This document shows, piece by piece, positions 25,515 to 33,305 of a stretch of DNA of 64,000 bases. Both the position numbers and the translations under genes were made by a program. The notes below the pieces were generated by a model that saw only the letters and a list, made by a program, of their open reading frames with translations, was not told the DNA's origin and did no database searches. Every line of letters begins with the position of its first letter. The first letter of the stretch is position 1. The stretch comes from an uncultured Bacteroidales bacterium (GTDB lineage Bacteria; Bacteroidota; Bacteroidia; Bacteroidales; Muribaculaceae), in NCBI GenBank assembly GCA_902768435.1, contig CACXLJ010000002.1, positions 191,448-255,447 of the forward strand, given 5' to 3'.

Positions 25515-25562
25515 CTCGAGCGCTCAAGTGTTCGACTATTCGATTATTCGAGTGTTCGATAA
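25515..25562 (+). repeat. Degenerate 8-nt tandem array (TTCGANTA-like, 6 units)
   Basis: Units CTCGAGCG, CTCAAGTG, TTCGACTA, TTCGATTA, TTCGAGTG and TTCGATAA. It sits between the terminator and the stop of the convergent minus-strand gene. Confidence 0.75.
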
Positions 25563-25572
25563 AGCCTAAACT

Positions 25573-26304
25573 TTAGTCAATTCCCAAGATGATGTTGATC
25601 AGCGCCGAAACATCGCTCACATTCACGCGGCCGTCGCCATTCACATCACCACGCTCCGAGTCCACGGCGATGATGCCCAAAATCATGTTAATCAGTGCTG
25701 AAACATCGCTCACATTCACTTTGCCATTGCCGTCAACATCGCCTTTCAAGAAATCATTGCCGGGCAAAATCTCAATCTCACCCATGAAGTAGCTGTTCGA
25801 CCCTGCGGCACACAAACTGCCACCTACTATATGACCACCAACGGGTTTGCTGATGTAACAGTCGACGAGTTCCACATTATTACCCACAGAGATGCTGCCG
25901 TTCGACATGCGCAAAGTGGCATGGTCGATTGTGAGGTTGTTGTCGCCATCAATTTCAAGAATCTCGGCACGGCCACTCACATTCATGGTGCAGTCTTCGA
26001 TGTGCAGCCTGTGGTTAGTAGCTTCGGTGTAATTCTCGAGATAAATGGCGGCCGATGCCATTGTCCCGTCAGGTACACTGATGTTTAGCGTGCCATCTCC
26101 ATTAATATAATGATTGACTACATTGTGTAAATTGATAGCTATGCCGCCCGACGTAGAGTGGTTAATTGCATTGGTTCCTTTCAGTTTTATGATAAACACC
26201 GTGAACTCTTTCCCCACATCAATGCCACGGTTGGGATGTGTGATGGTGGCATTATCGAGTGTGAGGATGCGGGTAATGGTAGAGTAACCCACAAATCCAC
26301 TCAT
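25573..26304 (-). CDS. Small dockerin protein with beta-helix-like body; signal peptide separated by a frameshift
   Basis: 243 aa. The body (residues ~1-175) is rich in short strands with Asn and Thr turns (TLDNATITHPN, NVELVDCYISK), reminiscent of beta-helical adhesin or carbohydrate-binding proteins, without a named family. The C-terminus is a dockerin with DVDGNGKVNVSDVSALIN and DVNGDGRVNVSDVSALIN. No signal peptide is in this frame. Upstream, an ATG at 26381 opens MKRIITFIALSLAMTAVV, a good signal peptide in another frame that stops at the TGA overlapping this ATG. A one-base loss (or two-base gain) near 26320-26350 explains this. The codons between (SSNIAELFDE) are open in this frame. 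Confidence 0.65.
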   Translation of the reverse strand: MSGFVGYSTITRILTLDNATITHPNRGIDVGKEFTVFIIKLKGTNAINHSTSGGIAINLHNVVNHYINGDGTLNISVPDGTMASAAIYLENYTEATNHRLHIEDCTMNVSGRAEILEIDGDNNLTIDHATLRMSNGSISVGNNVELVDCYISKPVGGHIVGGSLCAAGSNSYFMGEIEILPGNDFLKGDVDGNGKVNVSDVSALINMILGIIAVDSERGDVNGDGRVNVSDVSALINIILGID

Positions 26305-26319
26305 CTCGTCGAAGAGTTC

Positions 26320-26381
26320 GGCGATGTTACTACTGCCGTCATGGCCAGCGACAGGGCGATGAATGTAATGATGCGTTTCAT
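26320..26381 (-). pseudogene. Detached signal-peptide start of the small dockerin gene
   Basis: From the ATG at 26381-26379 the minus strand encodes MKRIITFIALSLAMTAVVTS, a typical Bacteroidales signal peptide, then shifts out of frame and stops at the ATGA shared with the 26304 start. It is the likely original N-terminus of the adjacent gene. Confidence 0.6.
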
Positions 26382-26541
26382 GTGAATGTTTCTATTTCGG
26401 TTTTATAAATAATCAAGTAATAAAAAACTCAGAACGGCAAACCGTTGGTTTTTGCTTGCCAATAATTGCCTAACAATCGATTACAAATTTAGGAAAAACA
26501 TCTTGAACTAACAAAACAGATTGCTTTTAAGCCTCCATTTC

Positions 26542-26605
26542 TTGCCGTTATCGGCAAAAACTACTATATTTGCATCAATTATTCACTAATTTCTTGCCGA
26601 TAGCA
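26542..26605 (+). promoter_or_regulatory. Fic gene promoter with palindrome and half-site
   Basis: The -7 element TATATTTG is at 26565-26572. Just upstream is an inverted repeat TTGCCG-TTAT-CGGCAA (26542-26557). A second copy of the left half, TTGCCGATAGCA (26594-26605), touches the start codon. This suggests binding by a regulator, possibly the Fic protein's own N-terminal helix-turn-helix. Confidence 0.55.
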
Positions 26606-26607
26606 CG

Positions 26608-27492
26608 ATGGAATACATTTCAGTAAAACAATTTGCCCAAAAAATGGGCATCTCCGAGCGCACCGCCCGCAACTATTGCGCCAAAGGAAAGATTGATGGG
26701 GCCACACTCGTGGGAAAAACATGGAATATTCCTGCCGATGCCACCCTTCCAGGTCGCAGGTCAAAAGCGAAAGGTTCACCCCTGCTTGCTGCCCTGAAAG
26801 AACAGCAATCAACCAAGATGCGCGGAGGCATCTACCACCGAGTGCAGATTGACTTGACCTACAATTCTAATCACATAGAGGGCAGCCGGCTCACCCACGA
26901 ACAAACAAGGTATATTTTCGAGACAAACACCATAGGTCTTGCCGATGAGGTCATTAAGGTAGATGACATCATCGAAACCACCAATCACTTCCGCTGCATC
27001 GACCTCATCATTGAGCAAGCGCAGGCACGGCTCACCGAGACCTTTATCAAGCAGTTGCACAGCATACTCAAGTCGGGAACATCGCATGCCGCAAAATCAT
27101 GGTTTGCCGTGGGTGAATACAAGCTGTTGCCCAACGAAGTGGGGGGCATAGAGACCACACCACCCAGCGAGGTGCACCAGCAAATGAAACAGTTGCTTCA
27201 TGATTACAATAATCTGAAATATCCCAATATCGAAGACATCATTGACTTCCACCACAGTTTCGAGGCCATTCATCCTTTTCAAGACGGCAATGGGCGTGTG
27301 GGACGACTCATCATGTTCAAGGAGTGCCTCAAAAATGGCATTGTGCCATTCATCATAACCGATGAACTCAAGTTGTTCTATTATCGTGGGTTGCACGAGT
27401 GGCCTCGCATTAAAGGATACCTGCTCGACACATGCCTCACTGCACAAGACAACTTTAAAGCCCTACTCAGTTACTTTAAAATCAAACACTGA
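26608..27492 (+). CDS. Fic family protein with N-terminal helix-turn-helix
   Basis: 294 aa. Residues ~4-45 (SVKQFAQKMGISERTARNYC) form a MerR/excisionase-like helix-turn-helix. The Fic domain has the full catalytic motif HPFQDGNGR from His222. Fic enzymes usually transfer AMP from ATP to target hydroxyls. The inhibitory helix motif (S/T)xxxE(G/N) is present upstream of the core as SNHIEG (residues 87-92), so activity is probably self-restrained by Glu91. The body resembles the common stand-alone Fic proteins of Bacteroidales rather than toxin FicT; no antitoxin partner is adjacent. The promoter palindrome at 26542 fits autoregulation (inference). Confidence 0.9.
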   Translation: MEYISVKQFAQKMGISERTARNYCAKGKIDGATLVGKTWNIPADATLPGRRSKAKGSPLLAALKEQQSTKMRGGIYHRVQIDLTYNSNHIEGSRLTHEQTRYIFETNTIGLADEVIKVDDIIETTNHFRCIDLIIEQAQARLTETFIKQLHSILKSGTSHAAKSWFAVGEYKLLPNEVGGIETTPPSEVHQQMKQLLHDYNNLKYPNIEDIIDFHHSFEAIHPFQDGNGRVGRLIMFKECLKNGIVPFIITDELKLFYYRGLHEWPRIKGYLLDTCLTAQDNFKALLSYFKIKH

Positions 27493-27534
27493 ACCTCTAA
27501 CACAAAAACAATCAACAGAATTAGATCTACACAA

Positions 27535-27567
27535 CAAGGGTGCGGCCGTGATTGGGTCGCACCCTTG
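27535..27567. terminator. Hairpin between convergent fic and M3 peptidase genes
   Basis: 10-bp arms CAAGGGTGCG/CGCACCCTTG (27535-27544 and 27558-27567). No T tract on the plus strand; it may act on both transcripts only weakly. Confidence 0.45.
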
Positions 27568-27644
27568 ATGGCGGTTATCTCTATCGGACCAACAGGTTTA
27601 GCGGGATTTCAACCTCTCCAGCGCCCCCTGCTGATACCTCTTGT

Positions 27645-29765
27645 TTACTTCAGGCCACGGAAGCGGAGCAGGGCATCGGCATTAGGCTCCTTGCCACGGA
27701 AGAGTTTGTAGAGGGTCATGGCATCGTCGGTGTCGCCAGCCTCGAGAATGTACTTGCGGTAATCGTTGGCAGTGTTCACATTCAGCGGGTCGTTGGCAAA
27801 GCGTTCCCAAGCGTCGGCCTCAAGCACCTGTGCCCACAGATAGGTGTAGTAACCGGTAGCATACTGGTCGCTGTCGAAGATGTGCTTGAAGTAGGGGCTG
27901 CGGTAGCGATACTCGACCAGTGCGGGTTTCTTCAGCTTCTTCGACACATAGTTCTCGAAGCCCTTCACATCGATGTTGCTGCACCAGTCAAGCTTGTGCC
28001 ACTCAATGTCGAGCAGGGCGGCACCCACCAGCTCGGTGGTCATGAAGCCCTGGTTGAACTTGCCCGAAGCCAGAATCTTGTCAACGAGTTCCTGCGGAAT
28101 CACTTCGCCAGTCTTGTAGTGGCGGGCATAGTTCTTCAGCACCTCAGGCACATAGGCCCAGTGCTCGTTGAGCTGCGAGGGCATCTCCACGATGTCGCGG
28201 TCAACATTGGTACCGGCAATGCCGCGGAAGGGCGCAGTAGTGAGCATTCCGTGCAGGGCATGGCCAAACTCATGGAAAGCGGTCTCGACCTCATCGAGGG
28301 TGAGAAGCGAGGGTGTGTTCTTGGTGGGAGGAGTGAAGCTGCCCACATTATAGATAATGGGTCGCACGCTCTTGCCGTTGTAGTTATACTCGGTGAGCAT
28401 CTCGTTCATCCAAGCACCCTGTGCCTTGGTAGCGCGGGGGAAGTAGTCGGTCATGAACACGGCTACATGCTTGCCCTTAGCGTCTTTCACATCATAGACG
28501 GTAACCTCGGGGTTATATTTGGGAGCATCCTTCATTTCGGTGAAGGTGAGGCCATAAAGCTTGTTGGCAATGTAGAAGAGGCCGTTTTTCACCACGCTGT
28601 TCAGTTCAAAATAGGGACGTACATCGTCGTCGCTGAAGCTGTAGCGCTCAGCCTTTACCTTGGCAGCATAGTAGTAATAGTCCCAGGGAGCCAGTTTGAA
28701 GTTGGCACCGTGAGCATCGGCATACTTCTGCATGTCGGCCACTTCCTCGTCCACCTTCTTGATGGCAGGCCACCAGATCTGGAGCAGCAGGTCTTCGGCA
28801 GCATTCACAGTCTTGGCCATCACAGGATCGACAGCATAGTCGGCAAAGGTGTCAAAACCCAGCAGTTTAGCCTTGCGCTGGCGCAGTTGCAGTATCTCGT
28901 TGATGTTCTTGCTGTTGTCCCATTCGTTGCCACGGCTGGCGGTCATCGTGTAGGTTTCATACATCTTGCGGCGCAGTTCGCGGCTATCGGCACTGCCAAG
29001 CACTGCCAGGCGAGTGGCAGCCGATGCGGTGAATGCCCACTTGCCGGGCTGGCCCTTCGTGGCTGCAAGAGCGGCGGCATCGTCGATGGTAGCCTGCGAC
29101 AGACCCTTGAGATCGGCAGCATTGTCAACCCAAATGATGTTGTTGGCAATCTCGTGCATCACATTGTTGCCAAAGTTGAGCTGCACGGTTGCCAGGCGGG
29201 TATTGATGGCCTTGAGCGTGTCTTGCAATGCCGGCGACAGCAAAGCGCCATTGCGCACAAAGCGCTTGTAGTATTTTTCGGTGAGTCGTTTCTGCACCTT
29301 GTCGAGTCCCAAGGCATCGGCGTTGTCATAAACGGCCTTGATTCTCTTGAACAGGTCCAGGTTCATATACATCGCGTCGCTCTGTGCGGTGAACATGGGC
29401 GAGAGTTTCTCGGCCAGTTCCTGCATCTCCGGCGTGGCGTCGCTCTCGCTCAGGGCAAAGAACACGCCGCCCACCTTGGCCAATATATCACCACTGTTGT
29501 CGAGGGCCAGCACAGTGTTCTCGAAGTTGGGCGCAGCCGGGTTGTTCACGATGTCGGCAATTTCCTTGTTCTGTTGTGCAATACCGGCCTCGAGAGCAGG
29601 CATGTAGTGCGACAGTTTAATCTTCTCGAAAGGAGGAATTTCATACTTGGCCGTGTAAGGGGCCATAAACGGATTTTCGTTAGCTTTCACATTCTTCTTT
29701 TTTGCGCCGCTTGCCAGCAATGTGAAGCAGGCAATGATAACGGCAAATGATACAATACGCTTCAT
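27645..29765 (-). CDS. dcp: M3 family metallopeptidase (peptidyl-dipeptidase Dcp / oligopeptidase)
   Basis: 706 aa. N-terminal signal peptide (MKRIVSFAVIIACFTLLASG), so probably periplasmic. The zinc motif HEFGH (His498, Glu499, His502) lies in AFHEFGHALHGML, with the third ligand expected in the following helix (NEHWAYVPEVL segment shows the usual context). C-terminal FKHIFDSDQYATGYYTYLWAQV is also family-typical. M3 Dcp enzymes remove dipeptides from C-termini of peptides. The gene is alone on its strand between the Fic gene and the EEP-family gene and could join the transcript from the rhomboid operon upstream (21 bp gap). Confidence 0.93.
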   Translation of the reverse strand: MKRIVSFAVIIACFTLLASGAKKKNVKANENPFMAPYTAKYEIPPFEKIKLSHYMPALEAGIAQQNKEIADIVNNPAAPNFENTVLALDNSGDILAKVGGVFFALSESDATPEMQELAEKLSPMFTAQSDAMYMNLDLFKRIKAVYDNADALGLDKVQKRLTEKYYKRFVRNGALLSPALQDTLKAINTRLATVQLNFGNNVMHEIANNIIWVDNAADLKGLSQATIDDAAALAATKGQPGKWAFTASAATRLAVLGSADSRELRRKMYETYTMTASRGNEWDNSKNINEILQLRQRKAKLLGFDTFADYAVDPVMAKTVNAAEDLLLQIWWPAIKKVDEEVADMQKYADAHGANFKLAPWDYYYYAAKVKAERYSFSDDDVRPYFELNSVVKNGLFYIANKLYGLTFTEMKDAPKYNPEVTVYDVKDAKGKHVAVFMTDYFPRATKAQGAWMNEMLTEYNYNGKSVRPIIYNVGSFTPPTKNTPSLLTLDEVETAFHEFGHALHGMLTTAPFRGIAGTNVDRDIVEMPSQLNEHWAYVPEVLKNYARHYKTGEVIPQELVDKILASGKFNQGFMTTELVGAALLDIEWHKLDWCSNIDVKGFENYVSKKLKKPALVEYRYRSPYFKHIFDSDQYATGYYTYLWAQVLEADAWERFANDPLNVNTANDYRKYILEAGDTDDAMTLYKLFRGKEPNADALLRFRGLK

Positions 29766-29786
29766 AAATAATGGTATATTAAGTGT

Positions 29787-30941
29787 TTAGTTCTTCCAAA
29801 CAAAAGTAGCAATTTGCGGGTAATGGTCACTGTCGCCTTCCTTGTCGACCTGGCAACGCACCGCCTTCATGTCGCCACGATACAGGATGTGGTCGATCTT
29901 GAAGTAAAAGCGGTTGTCGCGGAAAGTGTTGGCGAGTCCAAAGGCACAATCGCTGTAGGCATCGCGCATATCGGCGCCCTTGATGGTGCGGTAGGTATAT
30001 GACCCTGGCACCTCGTTGAAGTCGCCGCACACAATCACATTCTCACCGCTCTGGTCAATCACTTGCCTGATGATGCTTGCTTCCCGGGCATGCTTCCTGA
30101 AAGCCGCACTCAGTTTCGATAGCACCGAGTGGCGTATGGTTGAAATCTCGCTGCGTTTAGGCTGTTCGTTCAAGTTTGTCAGGTCCATATAGGCCTTCTT
30201 GTCCTCATGGGTGAGCATCATCGACGAGAGGTGCAGGTTGATGAACCGCACCGTGTGTCCCGGCACCAGCACATCATAGCCTCGAGCATAAAAATGATAC
30301 ATGCTCAGCGGGTCGTCGGGCGACGCAAAACCTTCCTTGATGGTTGAGTCCTCGACCACCGTATAGGGGTGTTTCGACAATATCACCTGGTCGTGATAAC
30401 CGTGCGAACGGTAAGGATATCGCTTCTTGAACATGCTCAGGTAGGGTTTGAGCATGGGCAAATTGTTGTAGTCTACCGACAACGAACCCTCCTGAATCAT
30501 GACCACATCGGCATCGCTGTCAAGAATGTACTTGAGCGTTCGCTCGCCATCGTGGTGATCCCAGTGGGTATTTTTCTCAAAACTCATCACATTGTAGGTG
30601 AGCACGGTGAACTTGGTGGAATCTTCCTTGGCTGTAATCTTGTGCTGGGTGATGTTGAGCGGACACACCATGCGCACCATGGGCCACGACAATGCAATGG
30701 CGGCAATCGGGATAAGGGCCACGCGCCAACGCAGGGCAATGAGCCACAGGATGGCCACCACCACCGTCAACCCCAAGAGAAACGGGAATGTGAGCGTGAT
30801 CATCGGGAATATCGCGCTCGTGTGCGGGTCAATCTTGCCACTATAGGCCGACAGCACCAGCAGGCACGACAGCACGATCGTACCTATCACACACACCGCC
30901 TTGGCGATTCGCCTTATTTTGCTTTTTTTCTGAGGTTTCAT
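29787..30941 (-). CDS. Membrane-anchored endonuclease/exonuclease/phosphatase family protein
   Basis: 384 aa from the ATG at 30941, which lies one base after the stop of the upstream rhomboid gene. The longer frame from 30989 runs inside that gene. Three hydrophobic segments (residues ~15-105) precede an EEP catalytic domain: VLTYNVMSF, VVMIQEGS, VCGDFNEVPGSY and the terminal GDSDHYPQIATF. All key EEP residues (N, E, D/N, D/H) are visible. EEP proteins hydrolyse phosphodiesters or phosphomonoesters of nucleic acids, lipids or sugars; the substrate is unknown. Operon with two rhomboid proteases. Confidence 0.9.
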   Translation of the reverse strand: MKPQKKSKIRRIAKAVCVIGTIVLSCLLVLSAYSGKIDPHTSAIFPMITLTFPFLLGLTVVVAILWLIALRWRVALIPIAAIALSWPMVRMVCPLNITQHKITAKEDSTKFTVLTYNVMSFEKNTHWDHHDGERTLKYILDSDADVVMIQEGSLSVDYNNLPMLKPYLSMFKKRYPYRSHGYHDQVILSKHPYTVVEDSTIKEGFASPDDPLSMYHFYARGYDVLVPGHTVRFINLHLSSMMLTHEDKKAYMDLTNLNEQPKRSEISTIRHSVLSKLSAAFRKHAREASIIRQVIDQSGENVIVCGDFNEVPGSYTYRTIKGADMRDAYSDCAFGLANTFRDNRFYFKIDHILYRGDMKAVRCQVDKEGDSDHYPQIATFVWKN

Positions 30942-30942
30942 G

Positions 30943-31827
30943 TCATCGTTTTCTTGAAGCCATAAACAATCGTTCTTTCTCCTCATCACTCAGCGCGCCA
31001 TAGCCCGAGCGTTTCAGTTTGTCGAGTATCGCGTCAATCTCATCCTCGTCGGGAGGCGCCGCAGCACTCTTGGCTGCCTGACCGCTTGACTTGGCCCATT
31101 TCTTCGAGGTCTTGCCAATCCTGGGACCACGCTCACGCTTGAACAGCGACACCAGCGCATCGATGCTCTTGTTGAGCCACGCTGTCACATCGTGCCCGTT
31201 GCGCATCATCAGACCAAAAATCACACCCATCAGGGCACCGCCCAAGTGCGCAACTATGCCACCTTCGTTGCCTTCGCCCACACTCAGCAGGTCAATCACC
31301 AGGGTGATGATTGCCACCCACTTGAGCGAAATGGCGCCAAAGAACAACAAGTTGATCTGGTAATGCGGAGCATATACCGCAACGGCCATTACAATGGCCA
31401 TTACTGAGGCCGACGCGCCAATCAGGAATCCCATCTTGCCGTCGAAGAAAGGCAGCACAGCATAGGCTACCCAGAACAGCACCGCTCCCAGCAATCCGCC
31501 CAGGACATAGAGCGCGCCCAGCTGCTTTGGGGTGAAATACTCCAGGAATATGCGGCCCAGCCAGTAGAGCCATAGCATGTTAAACAAGATGTGGAACAGG
31601 TCGTAGTGCGAGAACATGTAGGTGAGCAGCGTCCAAGGCCTGTGCAGCACCATGTCGCCCGAAGGGAATTCAATCCACTGCAGCAACTGTATGGCCGGCT
31701 GATTCATGAACATGCCTATCAGCGCGGCAATTCTCATCACGAGGAACACCGCTATATTTATATATATGAGTCGCACGAGAATCGACCCGGCGCTATATCG
31801 TCTCTTTATTTCAACTGCTATTGCCAT
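30943..31827 (-). CDS. Rhomboid family intramembrane serine protease
   Basis: 294 aa with six or seven hydrophobic segments. The catalytic Ser is in LIGASASVMAI (GxSx) and the His in IVAHLGGALMGVIFG, with the helper motif NMLWLYWLGRIF. Residues ~215-294 form a cytoplasmic, Lys/Arg-rich tail ending in DEIDAILDKLKRSGYGALSDEE, which resembles the small C-terminal domain seen on many Bacteroidetes rhomboids. The start overlaps the end of the upstream rhomboid gene by 10 bp. Rhomboids cut within membrane helices of substrate proteins. Confidence 0.92.
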   Translation of the reverse strand: MAIAVEIKRRYSAGSILVRLIYINIAVFLVMRIAALIGMFMNQPAIQLLQWIEFPSGDMVLHRPWTLLTYMFSHYDLFHILFNMLWLYWLGRIFLEYFTPKQLGALYVLGGLLGAVLFWVAYAVLPFFDGKMGFLIGASASVMAIVMAVAVYAPHYQINLLFFGAISLKWVAIITLVIDLLSVGEGNEGGIVAHLGGALMGVIFGLMMRNGHDVTAWLNKSIDALVSLFKRERGPRIGKTSKKWAKSSGQAAKSAAAPPDEDEIDAILDKLKRSGYGALSDEEKERLFMASRKR

Positions 31828-32594
31828 TGGTTACCGCCCAGCAGGCCTTTCTTTTTCCAGTATAGTAATATGATGATGCCAAAGAGCATACCGCCCAAGT
31901 GCGCGTAGTGGGCAACGCTGCTCATGGTGTGCGACACGCCCAGGAACAACTCGATTGCACCGTAGCCTATCACCAGCCACTTGGCCTTGATGGGGAACGG
32001 GAACGGAATAACATACATGCGCATGTTGGGATAAGTCATGCCGAAAGCCAGCAGCAAGCCGAACACCGCACCCGAGGCACCCACCGTGATGAGCATGTTG
32101 TAGAAACTGGGCAACAGGTGATTGAGCTGACCACTCTTGTAGAGCATCTCGGCTTCGGTGGCGCTGATGTGAGTGCCGCCTGCCTCGATGTTGGCAAAGA
32201 AGTCGCCCGTCCAAGTCAGCTGCCACACCACCTCTTGTACCAGGCCTGCACCCAGGCCGCACATGATGTAATAGAACAGGAAGCGCTTGTATCCGAACGC
32301 ACGCTCAAGCAAGGTGCCGAACATCCACAAGTTGAACATGTTGCAGAACAGGTGTATCAAACCACCCTGCACGCTGCTCGAGTCGTGCATAAACATATAG
32401 GTGAAAAACTGGGTGGGGATGAAATCAGACCCCTTCCAGAAGTGGAGGGCCAGATAGTCGTCCAGGTCAACAATGCCTCGTGACTTGAGCACCATGGTCG
32501 CCAACCACATCAGCACATTAATTATCAGCAAATTTTTCACGACTACGGGTATTGAACTTAAAAAACCCGAGCGTCTTCCATATTGAGCGTTCAT
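31818..32594 (-). CDS. Rhomboid family intramembrane serine protease (first of a tandem pair)
   Basis: 258 aa. The catalytic Ser lies in TVGASGAVFGLLLAF and the His in YAHLGGMLFGIIILLYW. HLFCNMFNLWMFG supplies the oxyanion-hole Asn/His region. It lacks the C-terminal cytoplasmic tail of its neighbour. It is the promoter-proximal gene of a three-gene unit rhomboid-rhomboid-EEP. The two rhomboids are clearly different paralogues rather than a recent duplication, so the pair may divide substrates (inference). Confidence 0.92.
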   Translation of the reverse strand: MNAQYGRRSGFLSSIPVVVKNLLIINVLMWLATMVLKSRGIVDLDDYLALHFWKGSDFIPTQFFTYMFMHDSSSVQGGLIHLFCNMFNLWMFGTLLERAFGYKRFLFYYIMCGLGAGLVQEVVWQLTWTGDFFANIEAGGTHISATEAEMLYKSGQLNHLLPSFYNMLITVGASGAVFGLLLAFGMTYPNMRMYVIPFPFPIKAKWLVIGYGAIELFLGVSHTMSSVAHYAHLGGMLFGIIILLYWKKKGLLGGNQWQ

Positions 32595-32629
32595 TCTGTT
32601 ATGTCTTGTTTATACTTCTATTTAGAGAA

Positions 32630-32637
32630 CAAAAGTA
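32630..32637 (-). promoter_or_regulatory. -7 element of the rhomboid operon promoter
   Basis: TACTTTTG on the minus strand, ~36 nt upstream of the ATG at 32594. No exact TTTG was found at the proper distance. Confidence 0.45.
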
Positions 32638-32718
32638 ATGAAAAACTCTATATTTTGCCACATTTTACGACATTTTCGGGGATTTTTCGTGAAAAATTGA
32701 TTTTTTTTCGCAATTTTT

Positions 32719-32749
32719 TTTGTTTTAATCAATGCTTTACCTATATTTG
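32719..32749 (+). promoter_or_regulatory. hup promoter
   Basis: TTTG at 32719-32722, a 19-nt spacer and TATATTTG at 32742-32749. It is preceded by a T-rich tract, typical of strong promoters. Confidence 0.75.
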
Positions 32750-32801
32750 CGGTAGTAAATGCCTATAAACTATTGTACTAATATTAAAATTTTCAATTGT
32801 T

Positions 32802-33077
32802 ATGAACAAAACAGAATTAGTTAATGCTATTGCTAACGAAGCTAAGTTAACCAAAGTTCAGGCTAAGGCCGCTCTCGAAGCTACACTTGCCGCTATCACT
32901 GGATCTCTTGCTAAGGGTGACAAAGTTGCTCTTATCGGTTTCGGTACTTTCGCCGTTGTTAAGAAAGGCGCTCGCAAGGGCAAAAACCCCAGAACTGGTG
33001 CTGAAATCAAGATTGCTGCTAAGAAAGTTGCTAAATTCAAAGCTGGCGCTGAACTCGCAAAGAAAGTTGCTAAATAA
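32802..33077 (+). CDS. hup: HU family DNA-binding protein
   Basis: 91 aa, the usual length. HU dimers bend and compact DNA. The start [27 protein letters not shown] (first part [15 protein letters not shown]), the core [21 protein letters not shown] and the arm residues are standard; the Pro in KNPRTG intercalates at DNA kinks. Codon use is strongly biased to GCT and GTT, consistent with high expression. It has a consensus promoter and a strong terminator and appears monocistronic. Confidence 0.97.
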   Translation: MNKTELVNAIANEAKLTKVQAKAALEATLAAITGSLAKGDKVALIGFGTFAVVKKGARKGKNPRTGAEIKIAAKKVAKFKAGAELAKKVAK

Positions 33078-33103
33078 CTTTGCATCTTAGTTGAAATGCT
33101 TAA

Positions 33104-33138
33104 AAGGCTTTGTCTCCACCGAGACAAGGCCTTTTTCT
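33104..33138 (+). terminator. Rho-independent terminator after hup
   Basis: AAAAGGCTTTGTCTC (33104-33118) pairs with GAGACAAGGCCTTTTT (33123 on), loop CACC. Confidence 0.85.
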
Positions 33139-33256
33139 TTCCCCCACCCCACGCAAAGCCGATGTGAATGGTAACATGACAACACCAAAAACCATAAAAA
33201 CGGCCAGTGATTTGATTGGCATTGAATAAATAATTGTGAATGTGAAAAATAATTCG

Positions 33257-33264
33257 TACCTTTG
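33257..33264 (+). promoter_or_regulatory. -7 element of the pnp promoter
   Basis: TACCTTTG. TTGT at 33234-33237 lies 19 nt upstream as a partial -33 box. The leader is ~35 nt. Confidence 0.6.
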
Positions 33265-33305
33265 CACGATTTTTACAAGAAGATATATATCTATTTAACC
33301 AATTT

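Noticed and set aside
27552..29750. Long open frame on the plus strand opposite the M3 peptidase
   Set aside because: Exactly antisense to a clear gene with the HEFGH motif; its protein is rich in Val, His and Gly as expected for antisense of a GC-biased gene and has no domain signature.
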